Positions 1 to 11,267 are shown, counted from the first letter of the stretch. The stretch is 64,000 nt of DNA from Geomicrobium halophilum (GCF_014207655.1 NZ_JACHHJ010000003.1:310001-374000), one strand, 5' to 3'. Program-made: numbers and translations. Notes: generated from the letters alone by a model not told the origin.

Positions 1-1705
<1,705 letters not shown>

Positions 1706-1709
<4 letters not shown>

Positions 1710-2209
1710 TTGTTTTCAACCTCTTTAAGATAGCTATCGATTAGTTTTTCTTGTTCGCTTTCATCCAATTCTTTCTCGATCACCTTCGTAGCAATCGCTA
1801 CAGAAAGGCTGGCGACTTGATCACGAACAGATTCCAGCGCTTGTTCTTTCTCACGATTAATATCAGCAACTGCAGCATCCTTTAAACGGCTAGCTTCAGA
1901 CCTAGCGTTATCGAGGATTTCCCTGCTTTGCTGTTCACTTATTTTATTGGCATTATCAATCATTTCCTGTGCTTGTTCACGTGCGTTCTTCAATTCTTCT
2001 CGTTGTTGTTCGAGATATTGTTCGGCTTCAGCGCGACTTTTTTCAGCATTATCGAGGTTATCATTTACTTGCTGCTCACGTTTTTGCATGACTCCAAGAA
2101 GAGGTTTCAATGCGAAACGACTAACAACCCATATGAGAAGCGAGAAGATAAGGAGCTGATACAAAGCTGAGCCCCAATTAATATCCGCGATAAATTCCAA
2201 AAAATCCAT
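1706..2209 (-). CDS. atpF: F1Fo ATP synthase b subunit
   Basis: Peripheral-stalk b subunit. One N-terminal membrane helix (about residues 9-30, LYQLLIFSLLIWVVSRFAL) is followed by a long charged amphipathic coiled coil rich in Glu, Gln, Ala and Lys, the standard b-subunit plan. I place the start at the ATG at 2209 (167 aa, MDFLEFIADINW). The in-frame GTG at 2221 directly abuts the AGGAAGGAG ribosome site at 2221-2229 and so cannot use it, whereas the ATG sits 11 bases downstream. The 3' end overlaps atpH by four bases. A strong hairpin separates it from atpE. Confidence 0.96.
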
Positions 2210-2240
2210 TCCATATTTCACTCCTTCCTGCGATACATAA

Positions 2241-2279
2241 GGAATGGCGAAGGTCCCCAGGGAACATCATCGCCATTCC
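2241..2279 (-). other. Hairpin between atpE and atpF
   Basis: Perfect 10-bp inverted repeat GGAATGGCGA (2241-2250) and TCGCCATTCC (2270-2279), with a further CCC/GGG pair possible in the loop. No T-run follows on the minus strand, so it is not a standard terminator. Its place directly after the gene for the multi-copy c subunit suggests partial termination or protection of the upstream mRNA from 3' decay; that role is inferred. Confidence 0.6.
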
Positions 2280-2291
2280 ATCATCCTTCCA

Positions 2292-2513
2292 TTATCCACC
2301 GATACCGAGTACCAACATGAAAGAAATAGCGATGGCAATAATCGGAACGGCCTCTGCAAGGGGAATCCCAATGAACATAAGTGTTTGTAATGTCCCTCTA
2401 AGTTCCGGTTGACGGGCAACCCCTTCTAATACGGCTTTCATGATAATCGATACGGCAATAGCTCCGCCGATTGCTGCAAGTCCAGCTGCAATTCCTGCTG
2501 CAAGTTGTGCCAT
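2292..2513 (-). CDS. atpE: F1Fo ATP synthase c subunit, alkaliphile type
   Basis: Proteolipid c subunit (73 aa), whose ring rotates as ions pass through Fo. Two membrane helices flank the polar loop RQPELRG (residues 34-40). The ion-binding carboxylate is Glu54 inside PLAEAVP (51-57), the PxxExxP motif reported for alkaliphilic Bacillus. The first helix has G16-A18-A20-S22 at the positions of the alkaliphile AxAxAxA motif, where neutralophiles carry GxGxGxG. No Na+-type ligand set (Gln/Glu/Ser-Thr pattern) is apparent, so proton coupling is most likely. Neighbours are atpB upstream and atpF downstream. Confidence 0.98.
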   Translation of the reverse strand: MAQLAAGIAAGLAAIGGAIAVSIIMKAVLEGVARQPELRGTLQTLMFIGIPLAEAVPIIAIAISFMLVLGIGG

Positions 2514-2592
2514 TGATAAAATCCTCCTTTAATATAATGAATAATAATATTGATAACATGCTCAGTTATTTGAGCAGGCGTTATTCACAAGT

Positions 2593-3713
<1,121 letters not shown>

Positions 3714-3944
3714 TTAATCATCGTCCCCTAAAAAAGGCCTGACCGCACGTACTACTCCATAAAAGCCTGCCACAATTCCAATAAGCATGCCAATAATAAG
3801 AAAAATGGGTTCTGAGTCCAGATAACCATCCAACCAATATCCGAGCAAAATTCCCCCAACCATCGAACCAACGATGGAAGATAAAATAGCAGACACGAGC
3901 ACTGAACTACGCCACGGGCTACGTTTACCGTTCCCTTTGGCCAT
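3714..3944 (-). CDS. atpZ: AtpZ/AtpI family protein, first gene of the atp operon
   Basis: Small (76 aa) two-helix membrane protein. A basic N-terminus (KGNGKRSPWRSS) precedes one helix, then GYWLDGYL, a second helix, and an acidic tail GDDD. The GxxLGxWLD and GFxxxxR elements match the AtpZ family that precedes atpI in alkaliphilic Bacillus, where AtpZ and AtpI are reported to act together in Mg2+ or Ca2+ transport. The ATG at 3944 follows AAGGGAGAGG. This is the promoter-proximal gene of the operon. Confidence 0.9.
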   Translation of the reverse strand: MAKGNGKRSPWRSSVLVSAILSSIVGSMVGGILLGYWLDGYLDSEPIFLIIGMLIGIVAGFYGVVRAVRPFLGDDD

Positions 3945-4015
3945 GAAGCCTCTCCCTTCAACCGTTATCTCAGATTTTGCTACTTATTAAATTAACTATC
4001 ATAATACCCTTTGTA

Positions 4016-4044
4016 ATCTTACAATAGGGACTATCTCCTGTCAA
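4016..4044 (-). promoter_or_regulatory. Sigma-A type promoter for the atp operon
   Basis: On the minus strand TTGACA (4044-4039) is followed after exactly 17 bases by TAAGAT (4021-4016). The -35 is perfect and the -10 matches four of six consensus bases. It lies 72 bases upstream of the atpZ start and points into the operon. No start site has been mapped, so this is a prediction. Confidence 0.7.
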
Positions 4045-4146
4045 CGACCCATCACAGATCAAAAGCCGGAAGTGATAAGGGTTTGATCACTCAGTCATTG
4101 TGTCAAAATGATGACAAATGTAAAATCTCAAGAATAGAGCACCTTA

Positions 4147-4171
4147 CCCATCCCTGAGATGCGGGGATGGG
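4147..4171 (-). terminator. Hairpin after the S8 protease gene
   Basis: CCCATCCC (4147-4154) pairs with GGGATGGG (4164-4171) around an 8-9 base loop, 8 bases beyond the protease stop codon. No T-run follows on the minus strand, so termination may be inefficient or Rho-dependent; transcripts could read on into the atp promoter region. Confidence 0.45.
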
Positions 4172-4178
4172 AAGGGAA

Positions 4179-6395
4179 TTATTTTCCAACAATCACAATA
4201 GTCGATTCTAGCGTATCTCCGCGATCTTTATGCTTGGCGTAAACCAACACATGATACACACCGGGCTCCAAATCAATTTCGCCTTTTTGAAATCGGCGTT
4301 CAAACGGTCCTTCGGGCAGATTTGTCTGCTGGTCAAGAGTTTTAATATATGCAAAGGTATCGGGATCATACAACGTAATCTCCAACTCTTCTGCCCCGCC
4401 TGGAAGAAATACTTCATACATCCAGTTCCCGCTTTTAGGAGCTTGGCCAAATTGAAAAGCACTTACACGTGGATAGTCTGGTTCATCACTAAAAAGTAGA
4501 AATGGCAGCGAAGCTTCCCGCATACCTCCATTCACTTTTATTTCTCCATCAATCCGCTTGAAATCGATGATATCAGGTTGTATCTCTACCTTTATCGTTG
4601 CTGTTTTCTTTCCCCCGGCATCCACGGTTAAGGGCATAGGCATTTTCCAGTCTAAACCTGTTCCCAAAGAAGTAGGGACATCAAAAGTATAGGTACGCTT
4701 TTGATCACTTAAATTTTCAACCGTAATATCTCTTTGTAGGCGTTGGTTTGTTTCATCAGCTTCCCATACTCCAAAGGATAAAGCACCTGGATATATAAGA
4801 GTGTCATTTTCAATAGCGGCTGCAATATCTACTCGCCCTGCACCTTGCACAAATGGCGGATATGGATCTCCCTCATCTGTATATAGTGGAACCGCTGTAT
4901 TCATCAGAGTCGCCTTCACTTGCTCAGGCTTCCACTCTGGATGGGCTTGCTTGATCAGTGCCGCTGCACCAGCGATATGAGGAGCTGCCATGCTCGTGCC
5001 ATTCAGTTCAAGGTACCCTTCAGGGACCGTACTGCCAATATCAACCCCAGGCGCTACTACATCTGGTTTAATATCCCAAGTTTGCGTCACCGGGCCCCGA
5101 GAACTAAACCAAGCCATATGGTCCGTTTCTTCTATATAATTGGTTTCAATCACAATTTCTTCTTTTTCACTATCCCTTATGGCTTTTTTTAATGCCGCTC
5201 CTTCATTATTTTCAATTGCCGCCGCTGTAATTTTGACCGGTTCGTCAACACCCGGGATAAAGGTTCCTGGTACGTTGTTCATAAGTATAACAGCGTGTGC
5301 ACCTGCTTCACTCGCATTCTTTAGTTTATCTTTAATCGGAATGCCTCCACGCTCTATAAGAACTGCTCGACCACGCACATTATCAAGATCATCGGTGAAA
5401 CCCAAACCACCATCAATAACCCTCATTCTTTTCTTTATATCCCAACTGATTGTTCCTTGAATCGGTTGTAGTTCTACCTCTCGCTCTTCCTCATTATCGA
5501 TATCAGGAACATTCAATCTAGGTACCTTTAAAGGGGGTGTTGAGGCACCAACGGAAATTGCCTTTAGCGAGGTTCCCGGTGAGCCGACACTCCACATATC
5601 AGGACCGCTATTTCCGCTTGACGTAACGGTAACCACACCGGCTTCCGTAGCTTCATCAAGCGCCTTACTCGTTGGCCAATCCGGCCCATTTATCGGACTT
5701 CCCAATGAAAGGTTCAAAACATCTACCCCGTCTTCCACGGCTCGGTCAATGGCCTCCAGTATGTTCTCGGTTGAACCTTGCCCCTCAGGCCCTAACGCTC
5801 GATACCCGTAAAGATCTGCTTCTGGAGCCACTCCACGGACACTCCCGTTTGCTGCTATAATGCCAGCAACATGCGTTCCGTGAAAAGTCGTCGCTTTTCC
5901 TTTTACTTTCGTTTCCATCGGATCATCATCGCCATCAATGACATCATAACCTTGAATATAATTACGTTGTAAGTCAGGATGTTCATAATCAATGCCAGTA
6001 TCAATGACACCTACGGTAACCCCGGCACCATTCAATCTTACTCCACGATCATCAAGTTCTGCTCGCAAACCTTCAGCTCCGATAAAAGGAACGCTTTCTT
6101 TTAATTCTTGATCATATTGGACACTGTCATCCACACGGCTAACCCCGGCAACCTCTTTGATCTGCTCAGCTTCAGAGGCTGGGAGCGTATAAGCCAAGCC
6201 CTGAAAAGCAGATGTATACACATAGTCAGGATCTTCACCTGAGGACTCGGCAATTCGATTACTGACTTCACTCACATCTTCATCGACATGAACAATGACT
6301 GTCTTCATCTCGTCTTGCCCTTGTACTTCACTGACGACACCAAAAGCAAAAAAAGCGAGTGAAAGGATCAAAAATACCCGCCAACGAAGTTTCAT
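4179..6395 (-). CDS. Secreted subtilisin-family serine protease (S8, Vpr-like)
   Basis: Extracellular protease of 738 aa. A signal peptide (about 1-26, MKLRWRVFLILSLAFFAFGV) precedes an I9-type propeptide (30-95). The catalytic triad is Asp132 (VIDTGID), His172 (FHGTHVAG) and Ser468 (NGTSMAAPH), with Asn262 for the oxyanion hole. A protease-associated (PA) domain is inserted between Asn262 and Ser468 (about 310-420), as in Vpr. A 200-residue beta-rich C-terminal extension follows. The ATG at 6395 gives a proper signal peptide behind a G-rich ribosome site; an 18-residue in-frame extension upstream is rejected. B. subtilis has no protease between upp and atp, so this gene looks like an insertion. 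Confidence 0.93.
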   Translation of the reverse strand: MKLRWRVFLILSLAFFAFGVVSEVQGQDEMKTVIVHVDEDVSEVSNRIAESSGEDPDYVYTSAFQGLAYTLPASEAEQIKEVAGVSRVDDSVQYDQELKESVPFIGAEGLRAELDDRGVRLNGAGVTVGVIDTGIDYEHPDLQRNYIQGYDVIDGDDDPMETKVKGKATTFHGTHVAGIIAANGSVRGVAPEADLYGYRALGPEGQGSTENILEAIDRAVEDGVDVLNLSLGSPINGPDWPTSKALDEATEAGVVTVTSSGNSGPDMWSVGSPGTSLKAISVGASTPPLKVPRLNVPDIDNEEEREVELQPIQGTISWDIKKRMRVIDGGLGFTDDLDNVRGRAVLIERGGIPIKDKLKNASEAGAHAVILMNNVPGTFIPGVDEPVKITAAAIENNEGAALKKAIRDSEKEEIVIETNYIEETDHMAWFSSRGPVTQTWDIKPDVVAPGVDIGSTVPEGYLELNGTSMAAPHIAGAAALIKQAHPEWKPEQVKATLMNTAVPLYTDEGDPYPPFVQGAGRVDIAAAIENDTLIYPGALSFGVWEADETNQRLQRDITVENLSDQKRTYTFDVPTSLGTGLDWKMPMPLTVDAGGKKTATIKVEIQPDIIDFKRIDGEIKVNGGMREASLPFLLFSDEPDYPRVSAFQFGQAPKSGNWMYEVFLPGGAEELEITLYDPDTFAYIKTLDQQTNLPEGPFERRFQKGEIDLEPGVYHVLVYAKHKDRGDTLESTIVIVGK

Positions 6396-6562
6396 CTCAG
6401 CCCCCCCTTTTATAAGATAGCTTGTACGTTCTAGATTGAACTCATGCACAAAGGAAAAAGCGAGAGAAGAGATCAGGCCTAAAGTGGTAATAAAATCTAA
6501 GGTGAAGGGTTTCCTGCTTTGAAGGCGGAAACGTTTGGTTTTCTCGTCACACTTTTGCCATC

Positions 6563-6594
6563 AAAAAACCCGCCATGCTCTTGCATAGCGGGTT
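6563..6594 (-). terminator. Rho-independent terminator of upp
   Basis: On the minus strand AACCCGCTATGC pairs with GCATGGCGGGTT (one mismatch, AAGA loop) and runs into a stretch of six T. It begins about 10 bases after the upp stop codon. Confidence 0.9.
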
Positions 6595-6603
6595 CCATAA
6601 TCA

Positions 6604-7233
6604 TTATTTCGTTCCAAAAAGACGATCTCCTGCATCTCCCAACCCAGGCACAATGTAGCCTTTCTCATCGAGTTTTTCATCAAGGGCAGCGAGGTAGATG
6701 TCAACATCCGGATGATTTTTTTGAACTTCTCCAACACCCTCGGGAGCTGCAATCAAACACATGAGTTTGATACTTTTTGCCCCGCGTTTTTTCAGGGAAT
6801 CGATCGCTGCCACAGCTGATCCACCGGTCGCAAGCATAGGATCGATGACAATAAGATCGCGTTCTTCAATGTCTTTTGGCAACTTTACATAGTATTCATT
6901 CGGTTCAAAGGTATCAGGGTCTCGGTATAAGCCGACGTGACCGACCCTTACTGTCGGCATTAATGTAAGTATTCCGTCCATCATTCCCAAGCCAGCACGT
7001 AAAATCGGGACGAGGCCTAACTTTTTACCAGCGAGTACTTTTGATTGTGCAGGACCTACAGGGGTATTTACCGTCACCTCATGCAATGATAAGTCTCTTG
7101 TAATTTCGAAAGCCATTAAAGCACCAACTTCATCAACCAACTCGCGAAATTCCTTCGTCCCAGTAGAAACATCACGTATATACGTAAGCTTATGTTGAAT
7201 GAGCGGATGGTCGAATACGTAAACTTTTCCCAA
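6604..7233 (-). CDS. upp: Uracil phosphoribosyltransferase
   Basis: Cytosolic pyrimidine-salvage enzyme that converts uracil and PRPP to UMP. The PRPP-binding loop is [12 protein letters not shown] and the uracil-binding C-terminus is [18 protein letters not shown] choose the TTG at 7233: it is 10 bases from AAAGGAG and gives [16 protein letters not shown] and 209 aa, identical in start and length to the B. subtilis enzyme. The GTG at 7242 is only one base from that ribosome site. It lies downstream of glyA on the same strand, separated by a structured terminator-like segment. Confidence 0.97.
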   Translation of the reverse strand: MGKVYVFDHPLIQHKLTYIRDVSTGTKEFRELVDEVGALMAFEITRDLSLHEVTVNTPVGPAQSKVLAGKKLGLVPILRAGLGMMDGILTLMPTVRVGHVGLYRDPDTFEPNEYYVKLPKDIEERDLIVIDPMLATGGSAVAAIDSLKKRGAKSIKLMCLIAAPEGVGEVQKNHPDVDIYLAALDEKLDEKGYIVPGLGDAGDRLFGTK

Positions 7234-7272
7234 TCGATTCACTCTCCTTTTATATCCTAAAAAATTGTACAG

Positions 7273-7346
7273 AAAAAAAAGAGCGGCATCAAGTCCATCT
7301 GTTCACCAACACACACAGACGACCTCCCAATTATTGGCAGGCCGCT
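7273..7346 (-). terminator. Structured glyA-upp intergenic segment ending in a T8 run
   Basis: On the minus strand AGCGGC (7346-7341) can pair with GCCGCT (7287-7282), directly followed by eight T (7280-7273). Enclosed are two further hairpins: CTGCCAA/TTGGGAG (one mismatch) and TCTGT/ACAGA. Together they fold as a possible three-way junction whose closing stem is also the terminator stem. It could be a plain glyA terminator or an attenuator for upp; I recognise no known riboswitch consensus. Confidence 0.6.
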
Positions 7347-7352
7347 GTTGAA

Positions 7353-8588
7353 TTATTCATACAATGGAAATCTGCTCGTTAAAGCACTCACACGTTTACG
7401 AGCTTCCTCTTGTTTTACCTCATCATCAATGTTGCGGAGTGTTAGGCCGAAAATCGCCCCGATTTCATCCATTTCTTCTTCTTTAAAACCGCGGGTAGTG
7501 ACAGCCGCTGTCCCAAGCCGAATACCGCTCGTTACAAATGGTCCTTCAGGATCAAATGGAATGCCATTTTTATTTGCGGTTAAGCCAACATCATCAAGCA
7601 CCTTTTCAGCGACTTTCCCTGTAAGATTCAAGCCTTGCAGATCCAAGAGAAGTAAATGATTATCTGTGCCACCAGAAATAAGATCGATCCCTTCTTTTTG
7701 CAATGCTTCACCTAATCGTTTCGCGTTTTTAATGATTTGCTCCGCATAGTTTGTAAAAGAAGGATCAAGGGCCTCTTTTAACGCTACCGCTTTAGCAGCA
7801 ATCACATGCATGAGCGGTCCGCCTTGCATCCCCGGAAAAACCTTCTTGTCGAGCTTTTTCGCAAATTCTTTTTCACATAAAATCAGGCCGCCACGAGGTC
7901 CCCGTAGTGTTTTGTGCGTAGTCGTGGTTACGAAGTGAGCATGAGGAACAGGATTTTGATGCTTACCTGCCGCAACCAGGCCGGCGATATGTGCCATGTC
8001 TACCATGAGATAAGCACCTACCTCGTCGGCAACTTCCCGGAATTTCTTAAAATCAATTTCTCGTGGATAAGCGGAAGCTCCAGCTACAATTAATTTCGGC
8101 TGATGTTCGCGAGCTGCCTCCAGTACTTTATCATAATCAATACGGTGGTCTTCCTCATTGACACCATATTCCACAAAGCGATATTGAAATCCGCTGAAAT
8201 TGACAGGGCTCCCGTGCGTCAAATGGCCACCGTGGGATAGATTCATACCAAGTACGGTGTCACCATGCTCCAACACTGTAAAATATACACCCATATTTGC
8301 TTGAGCACCAGAATGGGGTTGAACATTGGCATGCTCAGCGCCGAAAAGCTCTTTTGCACGATCGCGCGCTAAATCCTCGACAACGTCAACGTGTTCGCAG
8401 CCACCGTAATAACGGCGGCCTGGATAGCCCTCTGCGTATTTATTCGTAAGTACCGAACCTTGAGCTTCCATGACTGCCTTACTTGTAAAGTTTTCAGAAG
8501 CAATTAATTCAATTTTATTTCTTTGCCGAGATCGCTCGTCCTCAATAGCTGCAAAGATTTCTGGATCTTGTTGCTGAATCGTCTCCAT
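7353..8588 (-). CDS. glyA: Serine hydroxymethyltransferase
   Basis: PLP enzyme that interconverts serine and tetrahydrofolate with glycine and 5,10-methylene-THF, the main one-carbon source. The PLP-binding lysine is Lys226 in [14 protein letters not shown]; the substrate-contacting [14 protein letters not shown] segment is near residue 51. Length (411 aa) and termini are those of the bacterial enzyme. The ATG at 8588 follows AAAGGGGCAGG. It sits between ywlG and upp as in B. subtilis. Confidence 0.98.
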   Translation of the reverse strand: METIQQQDPEIFAAIEDERSRQRNKIELIASENFTSKAVMEAQGSVLTNKYAEGYPGRRYYGGCEHVDVVEDLARDRAKELFGAEHANVQPHSGAQANMGVYFTVLEHGDTVLGMNLSHGGHLTHGSPVNFSGFQYRFVEYGVNEEDHRIDYDKVLEAAREHQPKLIVAGASAYPREIDFKKFREVADEVGAYLMVDMAHIAGLVAAGKHQNPVPHAHFVTTTTHKTLRGPRGGLILCEKEFAKKLDKKVFPGMQGGPLMHVIAAKAVALKEALDPSFTNYAEQIIKNAKRLGEALQKEGIDLISGGTDNHLLLLDLQGLNLTGKVAEKVLDDVGLTANKNGIPFDPEGPFVTSGIRLGTAAVTTRGFKEEEMDEIGAIFGLTLRNIDDEVKQEEARKRVSALTSRFPLYE

Positions 8589-8655
8589 AAAACGCCTGCC
8601 CCTTTCATAGCTTATAAATCTGTCCCTATTTTAACACGGGAAAGCTTTAAGTGCG

Positions 8656-8900
8656 TGTTCAAAAAGAGGACAAAAAGAGCCGAGAAGTTTTAGAAAATGT
8701 TAGCTAATCGCCAAAATGGCGAGTCTATTGTCTTATGGCAAAGAGTCTGGCTCGAGCACCCTGCTTGTGCACCACGAAAGCATTCACTTCTTACGAAGGA
8801 AAAGTGTGGGCTTCTTTTCCGAGGAGCGGAGCGCCAGCTGGCTGCTTCAGAAGCGTTACCTCGGTCTTTTTCGAGGAAGTTTTCCCGAACTTTTTGAACA
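8656..8900 (-). repeat. MITE-like intergenic element with terminal inverted repeats
   Basis: The 331-bp gap between ywlG and glyA holds no gene. It is bounded by TGTTCAAAAAG (8656-8666) and its reverse complement CTTTTTGAACA (8890-8900), giving a 245-bp unit with 11-bp terminal inverted repeats. Either end recurs elsewhere: the left end with GAGCCGAGA at 45601-45641, the right end with CGGGAAAA at 10380, 22114 and 23757. Open reading frames inside show no protein-like features. No target-site duplication was recognised, so mobility is inferred. Confidence 0.6.
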
Positions 8901-8919
8901 ACCTCTTTTGAGGGCAGTT

Positions 8920-9459
8920 TTATTCGTATTGTGTCCTTGGCCCTCCGATATATTTCGGACGTGTACGCGCCATTGTTACAGATGCTTCCCCTACAAATGG
9001 TTTTTCAGCCCGAAGAGGAACAGCAACAGGTTTTAGATGCATGCCAATTAACGTGGAACCGATATCAACGCCTGCATCAGCTCGGATTTTTTCAACGACA
9101 ACGGGGTCGCTTCCATTTGCATAAGCATAAGCAGCAACCGCCCCCCCTGCTCGTCGCGCTGGAATGAGCGAAACGATCTCCAGGTCACGTCTTTCCGCGT
9201 ATTCTCGATCAACTACCAGAGCACGATTGATATGTTCGCACCCCTGATAAGCGACCGAACAACCCGTTTGTTCTCGAAAGGACTCCACAGTATGAAAAAC
9301 GTCGGCAGCAATCACTTCTGAACCTGCACTACCGATACGCTCTCCGGCAATCTCACTCGTGCTTGCTCCAATAACAAGAAGAGATCCCTGCTTTAGATTT
9401 GCCTCTGCCTGCAACTCGTACAAGATTGCTTCAAGCGATGTCCGGATAGTTACACTCAT
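8920..9459 (-). CDS. ywlG: DUF436/TIGR01440 family protein YwlG
   Basis: Protein of 179 aa from a conserved Firmicute family without an established biochemical role. Recognisable elements are the start region VRTSLEAIL-like (here IRTSLEAILYELQ), a GASTSEIAGERIG segment near residue 31, a CEHINRALVV segment (the YQGCEHINRALV signature) near residue 74, and a C-terminal ARTRPKYIGGPRTQYE. Its ATG overlaps the rpiB stop (ATGA), so the two are translationally coupled, and ywlE-rpiB-ywlG form one unit as in B. subtilis. Confidence 0.93.
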   Translation of the reverse strand: MSVTIRTSLEAILYELQAEANLKQGSLLVIGASTSEIAGERIGSAGSEVIAADVFHTVESFREQTGCSVAYQGCEHINRALVVDREYAERRDLEIVSLIPARRAGGAVAAYAYANGSDPVVVEKIRADAGVDIGSTLIGMHLKPVAVPLRAEKPFVGEASVTMARTRPKYIGGPRTQYE

Positions 9460-9896
9460 TCACTTTCCGTCCCCATCATTTTTTCCACCCGTTTTCCATG
9501 GCGGCCACCTTCAAATTCTGTTGTGAGCCATTTCTCGACGATGGCCTTAGCTAGGCCCGGGCCAATGACTCTCTCTCCAATGGCAAGTACATTCGCATTA
9601 TTATGACGTCTAGACATTTCCGCGCTAAACATGTCATTTACCAGCGCGCAGCGAATTCCTGGCACTTTATTCGCAGTGATGGACATACCTATCCCTGTCC
9701 CGCATATCAAGACACCATAATCGAATTCACCTGAGGCCACCTGCTTAGCTACCGGTTGAGCAAAATCGGGATAATCGACGCTATCTGCACAATCTGTTCC
9801 TACATCTTTATATTCGATTTCTAGTTCTTCCAGTAATGGAAGAATCTCTTTTTTCAATGACCAACCAGCATGATCAGATCCAACGATGATTTTCAT
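9456..9896 (-). CDS. rpiB: Ribose 5-phosphate isomerase B
   Basis: RpiB/LacAB family isomerase (146 aa) that interconverts ribose 5-phosphate and ribulose 5-phosphate in the pentose phosphate pathway. The N-terminal GSDHAGWSLK phosphate-binding segment and the active-site cysteine in LICGTGIGMSITANK (Cys65-66 region) are present, as is the RRHNNANVLAIGERV helix. It starts at an ATG behind GAGGAGTG, 13 bases after ywlE, and overlaps ywlG by four bases. Confidence 0.96.
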   Translation of the reverse strand: MKIIVGSDHAGWSLKKEILPLLEELEIEYKDVGTDCADSVDYPDFAQPVAKQVASGEFDYGVLICGTGIGMSITANKVPGIRCALVNDMFSAEMSRRHNNANVLAIGERVIGPGLAKAIVEKWLTTEFEGGRHGKRVEKMMGTESE

Positions 9897-9909
9897 CTTG
9901 ACACACTCC

Positions 9910-10347
9910 TCACGATCTATTTTTTACATATGCCTCCAGCATTTCATTCATTTGTTCTGCTGTCCGTCGATAGTCATCAAGATCGCCACCAATCGGGTCA
10001 GTGATTTCCTCGTCGTAACCACTAACGTCCCCGAGCTTTGTGATCTTCTCCGCATAGTGAGGGAACTGTTGCTGAATTTGAGCCGCATGACTGTCTGTCA
10101 TCGTCCACACTTCATCTGCCCATTCTAGCAAAGATATTGTTAATGGTTGTGAACGATGCTGATCCAGGCTCGCCCCATATTCACGGACAACAATACGTGC
10201 ATGCGGCGCAGCTGATGTACTGGAGAATGCTTGCAGGCCTGCTGACTTCACTTCTAGTTGATCGGATTTCTCAGCCAAAAGAGCCGCGGCCATCGGGCTG
10301 CGGCAAGTGTTGCCCGTGCATACAAGCAAGACCCGATTAACCCCCAT
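9910..10347 (-). CDS. ywlE: Protein-arginine phosphatase YwlE
   Basis: Low-molecular-weight phosphatase fold (145 aa). The P-loop CTGNTCRS has nucleophile Cys10 and Arg16, and the general acid is Asp117 in DPIGGDLDDY. Thr14 sits at the P-loop position that in B. subtilis YwlE selects phospho-arginine over phospho-tyrosine, so it is expected to counter the McsB arginine kinase in the CtsR/ClpC stress response. The ATG lies close behind GAGGAGG. First gene of the ywlE-rpiB-ywlG unit. Confidence 0.94.
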   Translation of the reverse strand: MGVNRVLLVCTGNTCRSPMAAALLAEKSDQLEVKSAGLQAFSSTSAAPHARIVVREYGASLDQHRSQPLTISLLEWADEVWTMTDSHAAQIQQQFPHYAEKITKLGDVSGYDEEITDPIGGDLDDYRRTAEQMNEMLEAYVKNRS

Positions 10348-10379
10348 TATTCTTCCTCCTCGATTCTTTCTTTAAAAAA

Positions 10380-10401
10380 CGTTCAAAAAGCCCGGGAAAA
10401 T
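10380..10401 (+). repeat. Dispersed repeat, right-end copy
   Basis: The 205-bp gap between mntP and ywlE contains CGTTCAAAAAGCCCGGGAAAA, which matches the right end of the 8656-8900 element in reverse orientation. No gene or terminator is evident in the rest of this gap. Confidence 0.5.
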
Positions 10402-10552
10402 AAAACAGCTTACTCAAGAACCTTCCGCTAAGTGAAACTCCTGTAACAAACGAAATTATGCATCGCACGTATCCATGCCATGCGCTATGGCAATTTGCAG
10501 TTACGTTTCTAATTCTTCAGTGTACCCGTATTTTAACATAGAATTAGAACGT

Positions 10553-11116
10553 TTACCCTAATCCAAGTGTGTAAAGCATTGGGCGAAGGGTATTTAACCC
10601 AAACAGCATAAGGATGAGGCCGCCAAACCCTTCACCGATACTGCCAATCTTATGGCGGAGCAAAGTGGCCGCCCTCAAGCCCAGCCATGTAAGAAAGGTA
10701 CTCATAACGCCAAATACAATAATGACCATTATTACTTCAACACCAAAAATACCGAGAGACACTCCAATTGAAAAACTATCTAGACTAACAATGAAAGCAA
10801 ACAAAAATAAACCCATCCCATGCAAATGAAACGACGTTCCTTTTTCAGCTTTTCGGCTTGAATTTATCATTTGAATACCAATAACTAAGAGAATAAGACC
10901 CGCCACTACCTGAGCAATTTCAGCGTTATACATACTCGTCATCCAAAAACCTAGGCTAATTCCAAGAAGCGGCATTAGCATATGAAACAGCCCCACTGTT
11001 ATAGCTATTTTAAGAATGTGAATACGAAGTGTTTGGAGCCCAAATGCCATCGCAACAGAAAAGGCATCCATCCCTAATACGGTTGCCATTACGGTCGTGC
11101 TCAACCATTCACTCAT
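10553..11116 (-). CDS. mntP: MntP-type manganese efflux pump (YwlD)
   Basis: Membrane exporter of 187 aa with six helices in two related halves. The family signatures are the paired acidic motifs GMDAFSVAMAFG (first helix) and SLDSFSIGVSLG (fourth helix), each contributing an Asp to the ion path. The start is the ATG at 11116, six bases after AGGAGG; seven extra in-frame residues upstream are rejected because the ribosome site lies inside them. Position between ywlC and ywlE matches B. subtilis ywlD. No manganese riboswitch was recognised upstream. Confidence 0.9.
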   Translation of the reverse strand: MSEWLSTTVMATVLGMDAFSVAMAFGLQTLRIHILKIAITVGLFHMLMPLLGISLGFWMTSMYNAEIAQVVAGLILLVIGIQMINSSRKAEKGTSFHLHGMGLFLFAFIVSLDSFSIGVSLGIFGVEVIMVIIVFGVMSTFLTWLGLRAATLLRHKIGSIGEGFGGLILMLFGLNTLRPMLYTLGLG

Positions 11117-11267
11117 CTCATTCCTCCTGTCTCTCATAAACTTATGCGGACAAGAAGGAAAATAGAAATACGAGCCTAATCATTCATTTTTAAAGAACGA
11201 CCCTGGCTTACACATCTTATCGCGGGTATGATCTTTTCCCTTAGCCATTGTCGCGGCGAAACTGCTA

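Noticed and set aside
8697-9036. Plus-strand frames inside the ywlG-glyA gap
   Set aside because: They lie in the dispersed repeat and run antisense into ywlG; composition is not protein-like.
10400-11240. Manganese riboswitch near mntP
   Set aside because: The leader upstream of mntP is short and shows none of the conserved yybP-ykoY core.
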